From positions 1-64,000 of the forward strand of contig JAERMQ010000015.1 in assembly GCA_016844745.1 (NCBI GenBank): a stretch of DNA of 64,000 nt, written 5' to 3'. How positions within the stretch are numbered: position 1 is the stretch's first letter; every line of letters begins with the position of its first letter. Position numbers and translations under genes: made by a program. This document shows, one piece after another, positions 44,029-53,627 of this stretch. The stretch comes from Ignavibacteria bacterium (GTDB lineage Bacteria; Bacteroidota; Ignavibacteria; Kapaibacteriales; UBA2268). Under the pieces are notes generated by a model. That model was not told where the DNA came from. It saw only the letters and a list, made by a program, of their open reading frames with translations, and made no database searches.

Positions 44029-45144
44029 ATGAAAATAGGAATGGTATGCTATCCGACTTACGGTGGAAGCGGTATTGTAGCAACGGAATTGGGGATGAAA
44101 CTTGCCGAACGTGGGCATGAAGTGCATTTTATCAGCTATTCTCAGCCAATGCGTTTGGATAATTTCCAGGAAAGGATTTTTTTTCATGAAGTAGATTCAA
44201 CTAACTATCCTTTGTTCGAATTTAATTTATATACCCTTAATCTTGCCGGAAAAATCATTGATGTAGTCAAGTACGAAGAGTTGGATGTGCTGCATGTTCA
44301 TTATGCAATTCCACATGCCGTTAGCGGATATTTAGCAAAGCAAATTTTACAGCAGAACAAACCAATCCGCCTTGTAACAACCCTGCACGGAACCGATATA
44401 ACGCTTGTCGGAATGGAGCCATCCTTCCTGCCGATTGTGAAATTTTCATTGGAAAACTCGGATGCAGTCACAGCCGTATCGGGCTATTTGAAGGAAAAGA
44501 CATTGCAGAATTTCAATATTAAAAATAATATTAAAGTCATTCATAATTTCGTCGATACGAAAGTTTACAAAAGATTGCCATGTATTCAAATCAGGAAACG
44601 CCTTGCAGAGGAAGACGAGAAAATCCTGATGCACATATCGAATTTCAGGCCCGTTAAGCGTGTATGCGATTGCCTGAGGATATTCGTTGAGGTGCATAAG
44701 GAAATCAAATCGAAATTAATCTTAATCGGGGATGGTCCCGACCGCCACGAAGCGGAAGAATTAAGCAAGAGACTTGGCATTGAGAAGAACGTTAAATTTT
44801 TAGGTAAGCAGAACGCATTGGTAGAGTTGCTGTCATGTGCTGATTTATTCCTGCTGCCAAGCCAATCGGAGAGCTTTGGACTATCGGCATTGGAGGCGAT
44901 GAGCTGCGGTGTGCCTGTGATTGGTTCGAATATCGGTGGAATCCCGGAATTAATCGACCAGGGTGAGACTGGTTATGTTGCCGAGTTTGGCGATACCGAG
45001 CGCATGGCAAGATATGCCAAGGAGCTATTAGGCAATCCAAAAAAATGGAATAAATTTTCCGAAAATGCACGCCAGCGCTCCGTCGAGATGTTCGATATTG
45101 AGTTGATTGTGCCTAAGTATGAAGAAGTGTATTTGGAGATATGA
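44029..45144 (+). CDS. bshA: N-acetyl-alpha-D-glucosaminyl L-malate synthase BshA
   Basis: A 371-residue GT4 glycosyltransferase. MKIGMVCYPTYGGSGIVATELGMKLAERGHEVHFISYSQPMRL is the BshA signature, and VLHVHYAIPHAVSGYLAKQIL and LVTTLHGTDITLVG follow. The second domain has HISNFRPVKRV, ILIGDGPDR and LLPSQSESFGLSALEAMSCGVPVIGSNIGGIPELI (the EX7E motif). It joins UDP-GlcNAc and L-malate in the first step of bacillithiol synthesis. bshB and bshC are not adjacent. It stands alone, which fits a thiol buffer function near the sulfide cluster without proof of co-regulation. Confidence 0.93.
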   Translation: MKIGMVCYPTYGGSGIVATELGMKLAERGHEVHFISYSQPMRLDNFQERIFFHEVDSTNYPLFEFNLYTLNLAGKIIDVVKYEELDVLHVHYAIPHAVSGYLAKQILQQNKPIRLVTTLHGTDITLVGMEPSFLPIVKFSLENSDAVTAVSGYLKEKTLQNFNIKNNIKVIHNFVDTKVYKRLPCIQIRKRLAEEDEKILMHISNFRPVKRVCDCLRIFVEVHKEIKSKLILIGDGPDRHEAEELSKRLGIEKNVKFLGKQNALVELLSCADLFLLPSQSESFGLSALEAMSCGVPVIGSNIGGIPELIDQGETGYVAEFGDTERMARYAKELLGNPKKWNKFSENARQRSVEMFDIELIVPKYEEVYLEI

Positions 45145-45242
45145 TACCAGGAGATAATATTTAATAATATTCTGGACTATCGTCAGGTATTTAAATTGAT
45201 GAGTGATGATATACTTTTAATATACCTACGACAAATGAACAT

Positions 45243-45680
45243 TCAAATTCAATCCCATCGGGATGAAATATATATAGAAAAAAGAAAGTGCAAATACGAT
45301 AATCCCTTTAGGGATGAAAAAAATTTGTCTCGAAATAATCCTTCAATATATGTCAACATAACGGGATTTCCTGGACTGTTATTTGTCATCATGCTATAAA
45401 TATGTCATCCCTCCGGGATTCATTTGAGCCAAGAATTAATCTTAACAATTAAGGATTTGGTTTTAAAAGAACCAATTGACCCAAGATTTTTCAAATTCAA
45501 TCCCATCGGGATGAAATATATATAGAAAAAAGAAAGTGCAAATACGATAATCCCTTTAGGGATGAAATAATAATTCCGGCAAAATCTTATCATTATATGT
45601 CATTCCTAAAGGGATTTCATGGGCTTTTATTTGATGCTATGCTATAAATATTTCATTCCTAAAGGGATTCCTTTTACACC
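45243..45680. repeat. Tandemly duplicated ~190-bp repeat block (R5)
   Basis: CAAATTCAATCCCATCGGGATGAAATATATATAG... through CCCTTTAGGGATGAAA occurs at 45243-45319 and nearly unchanged at 45492-45567. Each copy is followed by a second half with ATATGTC...GGGATTTC...GGCTATAAATATxTCAT-type sequence (45350-45425 and 45594-45675). CCCATCGGGATG and CCCTTTAGGGATG are small palindromes. The ORF 45196-45399 is a translation of the repeat; no gene is present. Confidence 0.82.
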
Positions 45681-45721
45681 GAAAGAAACTCTTGAGCGAG
45701 GAAAATAGTTAAAATGACAAA

Positions 45722-47551
45722 TTATTTCCTGCAATATTTGTCGATAAGGGGTTTGACTGCTTCCTTGCCTAACTGCAATGCTGAATTCAAATCGGAACAG
45801 GCTCCATCCTTATCTCCTGTATTGATACGAGCCAAAGCACGATTTATGAAAGCATCTCCATATAACCGGTTAAACTCGATAGCTTTGGTATAATCAATTA
45901 TCGCAGCATTATAATCGCCTAAATTAAAATATGCGCCGGCTCTGTTATTGTAGGCTTCGGGAATATCGGGTTTCAGTCGGATCGTTTCGGAAAAGCGGGC
46001 TATGGCTGAATGGAAATCCTTCATATTGAAATAGCATATACCGAGATTAGTAAATGCTTCGGCAAAGTCGGGTTTGAGCTTTATGGCATGCTCGAAATCC
46101 GCAATAGCGGCGGAATATACTTTTAAATCGCAAAGCGCCAAACCACGGTTATTATAAACATCGCTATTTGTAGGATGCAGCCTTAGAGCTTCGTTATAAT
46201 CATCAATAGCGCCTTTATGGTTGCCTTCGGCATTAAGAATCAAACCTCGGTTAGAGTGTGCGATTGATGAGTTAGGGCTGGTGAGAACGGCATAATTATA
46301 GAATGTTTTGGCATCCTTGTAATTACGGCTGTAGTAAATATTGACACAAGAGTAAATAAAAATAATGATGAATGATGAGGTCATTACATAATTGTATTTT
46401 CGATTTAACCATCGATTAGGAATGATATAAAAAATAAAAAGAAGAAATCCCAAAGCCGGTAAAAATGCGCGGCTCTCTAAATAATCAAACATGAAATTGC
46501 CTTGCGAAGTAAACATGCCTGGAATAATCAATAAAACAAACATGAGTATTCCAAATAAGAAACGGCGAAAAGCAGGGGACTTTCTATTTCTAAAGATTTC
46601 ACCGATTATTATTACAAAAATTATAGAGCCGAATATAGTTCTGAAAATATCGAACATTGGCATGGGATTAGGTTTCGAAGGGAAAAACAACTTTTGCAAG
46701 AGTTCAGGCAGTGTGGCTAATTTATCGATAAAAATTGAAAGTCCAAGCACATCGGAGCTCGGAACTCCTTTGATAGCCATGTTTCGCATCAGCATAAAGA
46801 ATACAATAGCGACAAACCAGCAAAGGTAAAAGGCAAACAATCGTTTGTCGAACAGTTTTTTTTCGAGCCAAAGAATAGCAAATAACAAGTATATAAGCGG
46901 GAAGACAACTGCAAGCTCTTTTGATAATAATGCAAGGAAGAAAGAAATTAGATGCAGAAAAATTAACACCGGTTTCTTTGATGAGAAATATTTGAGCAAT
47001 GTGATAATTCCAAAAAGGAAGAAGAACATTGCCAGTATATCATTCCTTGCAACAACCCAATTTACGGTAGATGCCAATAGGGGGTGGGTAGCATAGAACA
47101 AACCGGCAAATAGTAAAAATATTACCGGTAATTTAAGTAGCTTTAAGAAATATACGATTAATAAGCAGACAAATCCATGCAGGAGGATGTTGCTCAAATG
47201 ATAAATCCAGGGCTCCTTGCCGCCGGTTTGAGCATCAAGCATGAAAGATAATGTTAAGAGGGGCCTGTAATAATGCGATTTCTGCTGGAAATAAGCATCG
47301 GTTTTGAATGCTTCTGATACTTTGGATATGTCACTAAGATTATGGAAATTATTGACAATGATAACATCATCATCGAAGTTGACGAATCCGAACCATAATG
47401 ATTGTCCATAAACGGCAAGAGCAGCAATGAAAACAATTAAATATACCCAACGGGAAATGAAAGCATCTGTTTTATTAACGGATTTTTCCTTCTTCTGTGC
47501 CGGTGCATTGTCCCGTGGAACAGGTTTATTCTTTGTTTTTTTATTTCCCAT
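45722..47551 (-). CDS. PMT/TMTC-like membrane protein with C-terminal TPRs (paralogue 2)
   Basis: I prefer the ATG at 47551 (MGNKKTKNK), giving 609 residues. The frame also opens at 47605, overlapping the previous stop by 4 bp, but those 18 extra residues read through a hairpin repeat. About ten membrane segments follow, with FVNFDDDVIIVNN and SHYYRPLLTLSFMLDAQTGG in the first loop, like the N-terminal region of GT-C protein O-mannosyltransferase/TMTC proteins, and THPLLASTVNWVVARNDILAM. About five TPRs (from residue 425) follow: NHKGAIDDYNEALRLHPTNSDVYNNRGLAL. It may glycosylate exported proteins. It is a tandem paralogue of the next gene upstream. Confidence 0.8.
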   Translation of the reverse strand: MGNKKTKNKPVPRDNAPAQKKEKSVNKTDAFISRWVYLIVFIAALAVYGQSLWFGFVNFDDDVIIVNNFHNLSDISKVSEAFKTDAYFQQKSHYYRPLLTLSFMLDAQTGGKEPWIYHLSNILLHGFVCLLIVYFLKLLKLPVIFLLFAGLFYATHPLLASTVNWVVARNDILAMFFFLFGIITLLKYFSSKKPVLIFLHLISFFLALLSKELAVVFPLIYLLFAILWLEKKLFDKRLFAFYLCWFVAIVFFMLMRNMAIKGVPSSDVLGLSIFIDKLATLPELLQKLFFPSKPNPMPMFDIFRTIFGSIIFVIIIGEIFRNRKSPAFRRFLFGILMFVLLIIPGMFTSQGNFMFDYLESRAFLPALGFLLFIFYIIPNRWLNRKYNYVMTSSFIIIFIYSCVNIYYSRNYKDAKTFYNYAVLTSPNSSIAHSNRGLILNAEGNHKGAIDDYNEALRLHPTNSDVYNNRGLALCDLKVYSAAIADFEHAIKLKPDFAEAFTNLGICYFNMKDFHSAIARFSETIRLKPDIPEAYNNRAGAYFNLGDYNAAIIDYTKAIEFNRLYGDAFINRALARINTGDKDGACSDLNSALQLGKEAVKPLIDKYCRK

Positions 47552-47570
47552 ATTTTTGGTTTTTCTCCTC

Positions 47571-47593
47571 GAGTCAAGAGTTCCTCTTGACTC
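47571..47593. repeat. Hairpin GAGTCAAGAG-TTC-CTCTTGACTC at the junction of the two PMT/TPR genes
   Basis: Perfect 10-bp arms with a 3-base loop, located between the stop of the upstream paralogue and the likely ATG of the downstream one. A degenerate copy lies at 9006-9032. If the 47605 start is used, it is translated as part of the N-terminus (ESRGTLDSR). Confidence 0.85.
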
Positions 47594-47601
47594 AAAGAAT
47601 G

Positions 47602-49524
47602 TCATTTACAAAACTGTTCAAGCATCCTGCGGGCTTCGGGATGACCGAAAACAAGGGCTTTCTGCCAATTATCACAAGCAAGGGTTCTATTGCCGATTTG
47701 ATAATGAGCAAATCCCCGATTGAAATAAGCATCACCATAGTCGGGTTTGATTTTAACAGCTTCATCGAAATCTGCAATAGATTCTGGAAAAGCTCCTTGC
47801 ATACCGAGAATGACACCACGATTGTTATGCGGCTCGGCATAGTTGGGATTCAGTTGTATAGCTTTGGTATAGTCAGCTAATGCGGAATCATAGTGACCGA
47901 GTCCGGCAAAAGCTATTCCCCTGTTATAGTAAAATGATTCGTTCTTTGGCATTAATGATATTGCGATATCATAATCAATTTTAGCATCTGAAAAATCCTT
48001 TAATCTGACTCTTGCCAAGGCTCTGTTATTATAAGCTGCGGCATACTTCTTATTCAGGGAAATTGCGCTTGAAAAGTCATTGATTGCTATGTTAAAATCA
48101 TCTTTGAAATACCATGCAAGTCCCCGATTATAGTATGCTTCATCATATCCGGGATTGATTTCGATGGCACGAGTGAAATCCTGAATCGAAGAATCAAACT
48201 TCTTTTTTTCTTTGTAAATAATTCCACGGTTATTCAAAGCCATAGCAGAGCGGGGGCTGGTTTCGATTGCCCTCGAATAAAAAGAAATTGCATCCTGGTA
48301 AACAATATTATTATTCCAATTTAAAATCAATAATATTATTATTATGGGTAAAGTATTGAAAAGTATTTTGTTTTCAGTTTTACTGTAATTCATTATTAAT
48401 GCATTACACATAATGAATAAGCCTATTGCCGGAAGGTAAGCCCTGCATTCAAGATAATCGAATACAACATCCCCTAACTTTGAAAACATTCCGGGAATAA
48501 TGAGCACAACAAACCACGAAAAACCGAAAATAGCCGTCGACCTGTAACCAGAACTTTTTTTTCTATTTATCATTATTATTATTAGGACTAAGAAAATCAA
48601 TCCTACAATGGTTGAAGTTGAATTGAACATAGGTAATGGAGATAGGTTCCGGATATAGAAAAATTTGCCTAACAATTCCGGCAAAGTTGCGAGATTCATC
48701 AGGAAGTAGTCAAATGAAAATCTCGTTTCGGCGGGCAATCCCGCGAATGCAATATTACGTAAAATTAAATATGTGGATGCAGATAAAGTCCAAACAAGGA
48801 ATAAATAGATATAATTGATTTTCGATAACTTATTATCTTTGATTATTAAAATATATAAAATGAATATTCCCGGTATGAACAAAGAAATTTCTTTTGAAAA
48901 AACGGCAAAAATATAAAAGACAAAATGGATAAATAACAGACTGGAAGCAGGTTTCCTGTGATATTTAATCAGATATATAAAAGCTCCCATCGAAAAAACC
49001 GTAGCAAGCAAATCATTACGGGCAACAATCCAACATACTGCATTATTGAACAAAGGATGAACTGCGAACATTAATGATAAAGCCAAAGCCAATTGTTTCG
49101 GGGAGCCGAGCAGTCCTAATAAATAAAATAACAGGCAGGCTACTATGCAATGGTAAATAATATTAGAAATATGATAAACCATAGGAGATGCGCCACCAAT
49201 CTGGGCATCCAGCATAAAAGAAATGCTAAGTATGGGTCTGTAATAAACCCCGATTTCCTTACTGAAATACGCATTTGTCATAAATGCGTTCGGGAGTTTC
49301 GTTATGTCTGATATTGTTTTATTATTATCGACGATTATCTGGTAATCATCCAGATGGACAAAATCGAAAAATGCTGTACGACCGTATGCAGAAAGGCAAA
49401 ATATAATGATTAACAAATAAGAGTGTTTTGTGATTTGAACGAAGAACTTCGGGGTATGGACCGGTTTTATACTAATCTTAGAATTACTTGTTTTTCTCGA
49501 GCTTTTCTTCATAATAACAAACAT
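47602..49524 (-). CDS. PMT/TMTC-like membrane protein with C-terminal TPRs (paralogue 1)
   Basis: A 640-residue protein with the same architecture as its downstream paralogue. A cytoplasmic basic N-terminus is followed by about ten membrane helices, with FVHLDDYQIIVDNNKTI and GVYYRPILSISFMLDAQIGG in the first extracytoplasmic loop and HPLFNNAVCWIVARNDLLATV. Then come about seven TPRs from residue 410 (KKFDSSIQDFTRAIEINPGYDEAYYNRGLAWY). TMTC-type proteins are GT-C mannosyltransferases in eukaryotes. Bacterial relatives with the same pattern are common in FCB bacteria and mostly uncharacterised. The first ATG may be codon 5 (MKKSSRK). Confidence 0.8.
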   Translation of the reverse strand: MFVIMKKSSRKTSNSKISIKPVHTPKFFVQITKHSYLLIIIFCLSAYGRTAFFDFVHLDDYQIIVDNNKTISDITKLPNAFMTNAYFSKEIGVYYRPILSISFMLDAQIGGASPMVYHISNIIYHCIVACLLFYLLGLLGSPKQLALALSLMFAVHPLFNNAVCWIVARNDLLATVFSMGAFIYLIKYHRKPASSLLFIHFVFYIFAVFSKEISLFIPGIFILYILIIKDNKLSKINYIYLFLVWTLSASTYLILRNIAFAGLPAETRFSFDYFLMNLATLPELLGKFFYIRNLSPLPMFNSTSTIVGLIFLVLIIIMINRKKSSGYRSTAIFGFSWFVVLIIPGMFSKLGDVVFDYLECRAYLPAIGLFIMCNALIMNYSKTENKILFNTLPIIIILLILNWNNNIVYQDAISFYSRAIETSPRSAMALNNRGIIYKEKKKFDSSIQDFTRAIEINPGYDEAYYNRGLAWYFKDDFNIAINDFSSAISLNKKYAAAYNNRALARVRLKDFSDAKIDYDIAISLMPKNESFYYNRGIAFAGLGHYDSALADYTKAIQLNPNYAEPHNNRGVILGMQGAFPESIADFDEAVKIKPDYGDAYFNRGFAHYQIGNRTLACDNWQKALVFGHPEARRMLEQFCK

Positions 49525-49602
49525 TATTTATTCAATGTCATAATGTTTAAATTACTGGAAATTCCTGAAATATTCAAATGTTTCCGGATTCTAATAAGGA
49601 GA

Positions 49603-49658
49603 GTTCTAAAAATTGTCATTGCTGCAATCGCAGGAATGATATTTTATATTTTTAGAAC
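49603..49658. repeat. Compact complete R3 element (56 bp)
   Basis: GTTCTAAAAATTGTCATTGCTGC...GCAGGAATGAT...ATTTTTAGAAC shows both ends of the R3 family with GTTCTAAAAAT as terminal inverted repeats. It is the clearest copy for defining the element boundaries. It lies between the convergent-side end of the NRAMP gene and the start of the PMT/TPR gene. Confidence 0.82.
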
Positions 49659-49675
49659 ATACATTCAGATAAATG

Positions 49676-51553
49676 TTATTTCTTTACAACTAACACAGGG
49701 ATATTAATGAGTCGCTGTACTTTATCCAGAGTTCTTCCAAATAATATGCTCATAATTCGATTATGACCATGCGAACCCATGACAAGCAGGTCTGCTTTTA
49801 ATTCATTAATAAGTTTGGGTAAAATCTGATTAGGGTTCCCGAAACCAAGTTGGACACTTACTGAATATCCTAAATTTTGCAGGTAAGAGGAGTATTCAAG
49901 CAGGTAATTCTTATCTTCACTGGTTTCAATATCGAGGATATCATATTGCATCATTCTTGCGCCGGCAGTTTCGACTACGTGAAGCAGGATATATTCAGCT
50001 TCCTTGCCGCCCTGGCTAACAGCCTGGTTAATAATTGCATCGTCCATGTTCGAGAAATCAACAGCAACGGCAATTCTCTTATAAGCGGCAGGTTTAACGA
50101 TAAGAATATCCTTCTGTGCGCCGTGAGGTGTGCCGAGAACAACGAGCTTGAACCGTTGGACCAAGGGTTCGAATGTTATGAAAAGAAGCAATGAGAAAAT
50201 GGCAATTGATAACGGTATAACAATAAAATAAATCCAAATTGGGGAAGGAGAACCTTGAATCCAATTGCTAATCTCATTCAACACCATTTTAATATTTAAT
50301 GAAACAATGATTCCTGCAGAGAGCCAAGCGAGAAGTTTTGTTTTTTTATTAATATAAAAGTCATTCATTATCATTTTGCTCGATACAAAGTGAATAAGTG
50401 GAATAACGGCAAAACCAAGCTGGAGGCTTAAAATAACCTGGCTTAAAATTAGTAATTTAGTTGTTGAACCCTCTCCCAATAATGAAATACAAATCACAGC
50501 CGGGATGATTGCCAATAAACGTGTAATCAAACGGCGCAACCATGGTTGGAGCCTTATGTTTAAATATCCCTCCATGACAATTTGTCCGGATAGTGTTCCT
50601 GTAAGTGTGGAACTTTGTCCGGCTGCAATCAGAGCCACAGCAAATAAAATCGGAGCTAATTCTGAACCAAGTAACGGAGCCAGCAACCTATGAGCATCCT
50701 TGATTTCCTGAACAAAGAAATTCCCTGTTGTATAGAATGTAGAAGCTGCAAGAATAAGGATAGCAGCATTAACGAATAAAGCCATATTCAACGCTATTGC
50801 AGAATCAATAAAATTGTATTTGATTGCTTGCTTTAATCCCTTTTTACTTCTATCAATGTTTCGTGTCTGAACAAGAGAAGAATGAAGATACAGATTATGC
50901 GGCATTACTGTTGCACCGATAATCCCTATTGCAATATATAATGCCTCTTCGGATGGCATATTCGGGATAATGTTTTTGAAAATATCTCCTACAACAGGCT
51001 GTGCGAAAATCATTTGAATAATAAAAGCTATACCGATTATACTGATTAAGCCAAGAATAAAAGCCTCTAATCTGCGCATACCTCGGTTCATCAAAAGCAT
51101 TATGATAAATGTATCCAGCACGGTTATTGATACGCCTGTTATCAAATCTAATCCGAAAAGTAAATTCAAGCCGATTGCCATTCCGAGAACTTCAGCCAAA
51201 TCTGTAGCTGCAATCGCTATTTCAGCAAAGAACCATAAAAAATAATTTACATACTTTGGATAATAAGCCCTTGACATTTGTGCAAGGTCTAATCCCTTAA
51301 CTATTCCCAACCTTGCAGAAAGACTTTGTACTAATAAAGCTATAAGATTGGACATTACAAGTACCCAAACTAATGAGTAACCGAATTTACTTCCGCCGGC
51401 TATATCGGTTGCCCAGTTTCCAGGGTCCATATATCCGACACTAACTAAATAGGCTGGTCCGATGAAAGCAAATAATTTCCTCCAGCTTCCGGTAACGTTT
51501 GTTGTATCAACCGAACTATTAATTTGTTCAAGGGATTTTCTAAAATGTTTCAT
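49676..51553 (-). CDS. mntH: NRAMP-family divalent-metal transporter fused to a UspA domain
   Basis: A 625-residue fusion. Residues about 25-440 are an NRAMP transporter: AFIGPAYLVSVGYMDPGNWATDIAGG (the DPGN metal motif of TM1), EIAIAATDLAEVLGMAIGLNLLFG, and GATVMPHNLYLHSSLVQTR (the MPH motif of TM6). Residues about 473-625 are a universal stress protein domain (KRIAVAVDFSNMDDAIINQAVSQGG, ELKADLLVMGSHGHNRIMSILFGRTLDKV) with the G2xG9xG-S/T nucleotide-binding pattern. It probably imports Mn2+ or Fe2+ with protons, and the UspA part may regulate it by ATP. Such fusions are known in Bacteroidota. Confidence 0.93.
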   Translation of the reverse strand: MKHFRKSLEQINSSVDTTNVTGSWRKLFAFIGPAYLVSVGYMDPGNWATDIAGGSKFGYSLVWVLVMSNLIALLVQSLSARLGIVKGLDLAQMSRAYYPKYVNYFLWFFAEIAIAATDLAEVLGMAIGLNLLFGLDLITGVSITVLDTFIIMLLMNRGMRRLEAFILGLISIIGIAFIIQMIFAQPVVGDIFKNIIPNMPSEEALYIAIGIIGATVMPHNLYLHSSLVQTRNIDRSKKGLKQAIKYNFIDSAIALNMALFVNAAILILAASTFYTTGNFFVQEIKDAHRLLAPLLGSELAPILFAVALIAAGQSSTLTGTLSGQIVMEGYLNIRLQPWLRRLITRLLAIIPAVICISLLGEGSTTKLLILSQVILSLQLGFAVIPLIHFVSSKMIMNDFYINKKTKLLAWLSAGIIVSLNIKMVLNEISNWIQGSPSPIWIYFIVIPLSIAIFSLLLFITFEPLVQRFKLVVLGTPHGAQKDILIVKPAAYKRIAVAVDFSNMDDAIINQAVSQGGKEAEYILLHVVETAGARMMQYDILDIETSEDKNYLLEYSSYLQNLGYSVSVQLGFGNPNQILPKLINELKADLLVMGSHGHNRIMSILFGRTLDKVQRLINIPVLVVKK

Positions 51554-51671
51554 ACTATCATTAACAATAATTTAATATTTAGTCATGCCTAAATTATTAA
51601 TTTAATATATTTATCCTTAATAAACAAATAGATTTAATAATTTTAGATAATAATATAGGAATGTTTAAAAT

Positions 51672-53516
51672 TCAAATAAGGGAATTTCCGATCTGAATAT
51701 CGTATAATTTTTTATAAACGCCATTTTGGTTAAGTAAAGCAGTGTGGGAGCCGTGTTCAACTATATATCCGTTATCGAATACTAAAATTTCATCGCAATT
51801 GATAATAGTTGCCAAACGATGTGCAACAATTATTGCCGTTCTATCCTTCAAAGATTCGTTGATAGCATCCTGAACAACTCTTTCCGATTCGGAGTCAAGA
51901 GAAGAAGTGGCTTCGTCGAATATGAGTATCTCAGGATTACGTGCTAAAGCACGGGCAATTGAAATTCTCTGACGTTCTCCCCCGGATAAATTTAATCCGC
52001 GGTCACCTATTATTGTATCAAAACCTTGTGGTAAATTTGTTATAAAATTATATGCATTTGCAATACGGGCAGCGTTTAGAATCTCTTTATATGAAATTGA
52101 TAGGTCTCCAAAACGGATATTGTTGGTTACTGTGTCATTAAATAAAATACAATCCTGCGAAACTACTCCGAATTTTGAGCGATAAGATTCGATTGTCAAA
52201 TCCCTGATATTTACTCCATCAATGGTTATTTCCCCATCGATTGGGTCATAAAATCTGATGATTAAATCCAACATAGTGGATTTGCCACTGCCGCTTGCTC
52301 CAACGAATGCTACTTTTTTCGATTTTTCAATCCTAAAATTTATATTTTGTAATACCGGAGTATCGTTATAAGCAAAGTTCAAATTTTTGATTTCTATCTT
52401 ATCATTGAAGGATTTGCACTCTTTATCGCCCGATACAACTGTTTGCTCCCGCTCTAAAATTGTGAATACACGTTCGGAAGCAACAATTCCTCTTTGAAAT
52501 TGAGAAATTCCGTTTACGACGGTTCCAATTGGAGACATAATAGCAAATAATGCAAAAAGGAATGTCATCAAATCATCTGCTTTCATGATACCGTTTATAG
52601 TTTGTAAACCACCTATAAACAGGACTACGGTCAGGGCAACTATTGCAAATACTTCGTTAATTGAAGGAATTATTGAAATTATTTTGTTATACTTAAGGGC
52701 TGAACGAACATAAGATGCAGTATCTCTTGAAAAACGCTTATTCGAAACTTCCTCAGCATTGTAAGCTTTAAAAATGCGTATCCCGGATATCGTTTCCTGA
52801 AGCGCTGTCGTAAAATCCGCCATTGCAGACTGCATTCGGGATGCGTACCGCCGAAGGAATTTAATTCCTATCCTCATCAGCAAAAAGCTGATGATAGATG
52901 TACTAAAAGCGATTAAGGTTAAAAATGGCGATAGGGCAATTAATAAAAAAAGAAATAAAATAATCTGGATTGATTCGCGTAAAATCGTAACTAAGTTTGA
53001 TACTGTTGTGCTGTAAAGAATACCAACATCATTTGTTATTATCGATATTAAGGAGCCTTCCTTGCTGCGGTCGAAGAATTCAACGGATAACGAAGTTAGT
53101 TTTTTGAATACATTATCGCGAATTGATTTGATAATGCCTTCTTCTACCTTTGCCGTTGTGATTGAACCCGTATATTTGAATATATTTTTCAGGAGGAATA
53201 TGGCAATTATCAGTATGCTCAAATTGATTAGATTCCCTGACATATCGTTACTTCCCGAAACTAATCCGGAAATAAAATTATAAAAACCGTTTTTGATATT
53301 ATCTGCTGCAGAACCTGATGGAATCTGGGCAATGTCGATTTTTTGATAAAAAATAATCTGGAAAATCGGTTTTATCATTGCAATTGAAATGGCATTCAAA
53401 GCAGAAAAAATTGTATTCAATACTAATGCAAAAAACAGTAAACCTCCGAAAGGCTTTATGAATGGGGATAATCCACTCAGGACGTATATTACTTTATTTT
53501 TTTTATTCAATAACAT
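51672..53516 (-). CDS. ABC exporter, fused permease and ATPase (MsbA-like)
   Basis: A 614-residue half-transporter. Residues about 20-330 have six membrane helices of the type IV exporter fold. The ATPase domain (about 370-614) has VAFVGASGSGKSTMLDLIIRFYDP (Walker A), a Q-loop FGVVSQDCILFNDTV, LNLSGGERQRISIARALARNPEILIFDEATSSLDSESE (signature and Walker B) and IVAHRLATIINCDEI (H-loop). It is close to the lipid A/lipid exporter group, but the substrate cannot be told. It is a single gene, with no partner subunit adjacent, so a homodimer is likely. Confidence 0.9.
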   Translation of the reverse strand: MLLNKKNKVIYVLSGLSPFIKPFGGLLFFALVLNTIFSALNAISIAMIKPIFQIIFYQKIDIAQIPSGSAADNIKNGFYNFISGLVSGSNDMSGNLINLSILIIAIFLLKNIFKYTGSITTAKVEEGIIKSIRDNVFKKLTSLSVEFFDRSKEGSLISIITNDVGILYSTTVSNLVTILRESIQIILFLFLLIALSPFLTLIAFSTSIISFLLMRIGIKFLRRYASRMQSAMADFTTALQETISGIRIFKAYNAEEVSNKRFSRDTASYVRSALKYNKIISIIPSINEVFAIVALTVVLFIGGLQTINGIMKADDLMTFLFALFAIMSPIGTVVNGISQFQRGIVASERVFTILEREQTVVSGDKECKSFNDKIEIKNLNFAYNDTPVLQNINFRIEKSKKVAFVGASGSGKSTMLDLIIRFYDPIDGEITIDGVNIRDLTIESYRSKFGVVSQDCILFNDTVTNNIRFGDLSISYKEILNAARIANAYNFITNLPQGFDTIIGDRGLNLSGGERQRISIARALARNPEILIFDEATSSLDSESERVVQDAINESLKDRTAIIVAHRLATIINCDEILVFDNGYIVEHGSHTALLNQNGVYKKLYDIQIGNSLI

Positions 53517-53548
53517 ATTGCAAAATTACTATTCGTTCTTTAAATATT

Positions 53549-53609
53549 CAGAATGACATTCTTCCCATTATCTATGTTTTCACACAACCTCGAATGCAGG
53601 AATGACACT
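53549..53609. repeat. Hybrid R2/R3 repeat remnant
   Basis: TCAGAATGACATTCTTCCCATTATC (R2 half) is directly joined to TTTTCACACAACCTCGAATGCAGGAATGACA (R3 half). This is the same order as in the nested element at 42189-42366, without the left arms. It lies between the ABC exporter and the MBL-fold gene. Confidence 0.7.
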
Positions 53610-53627
53610 ACTTGATTATTATTCAAT

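Noticed and set aside
45196-45399. 67-residue ORF in the repeat block after bshA
   Set aside because: Its sequence comes from the R5 repeats (FNPIGMKYI-type and CKYDNPFRDEK), which recur in other frames nearby.
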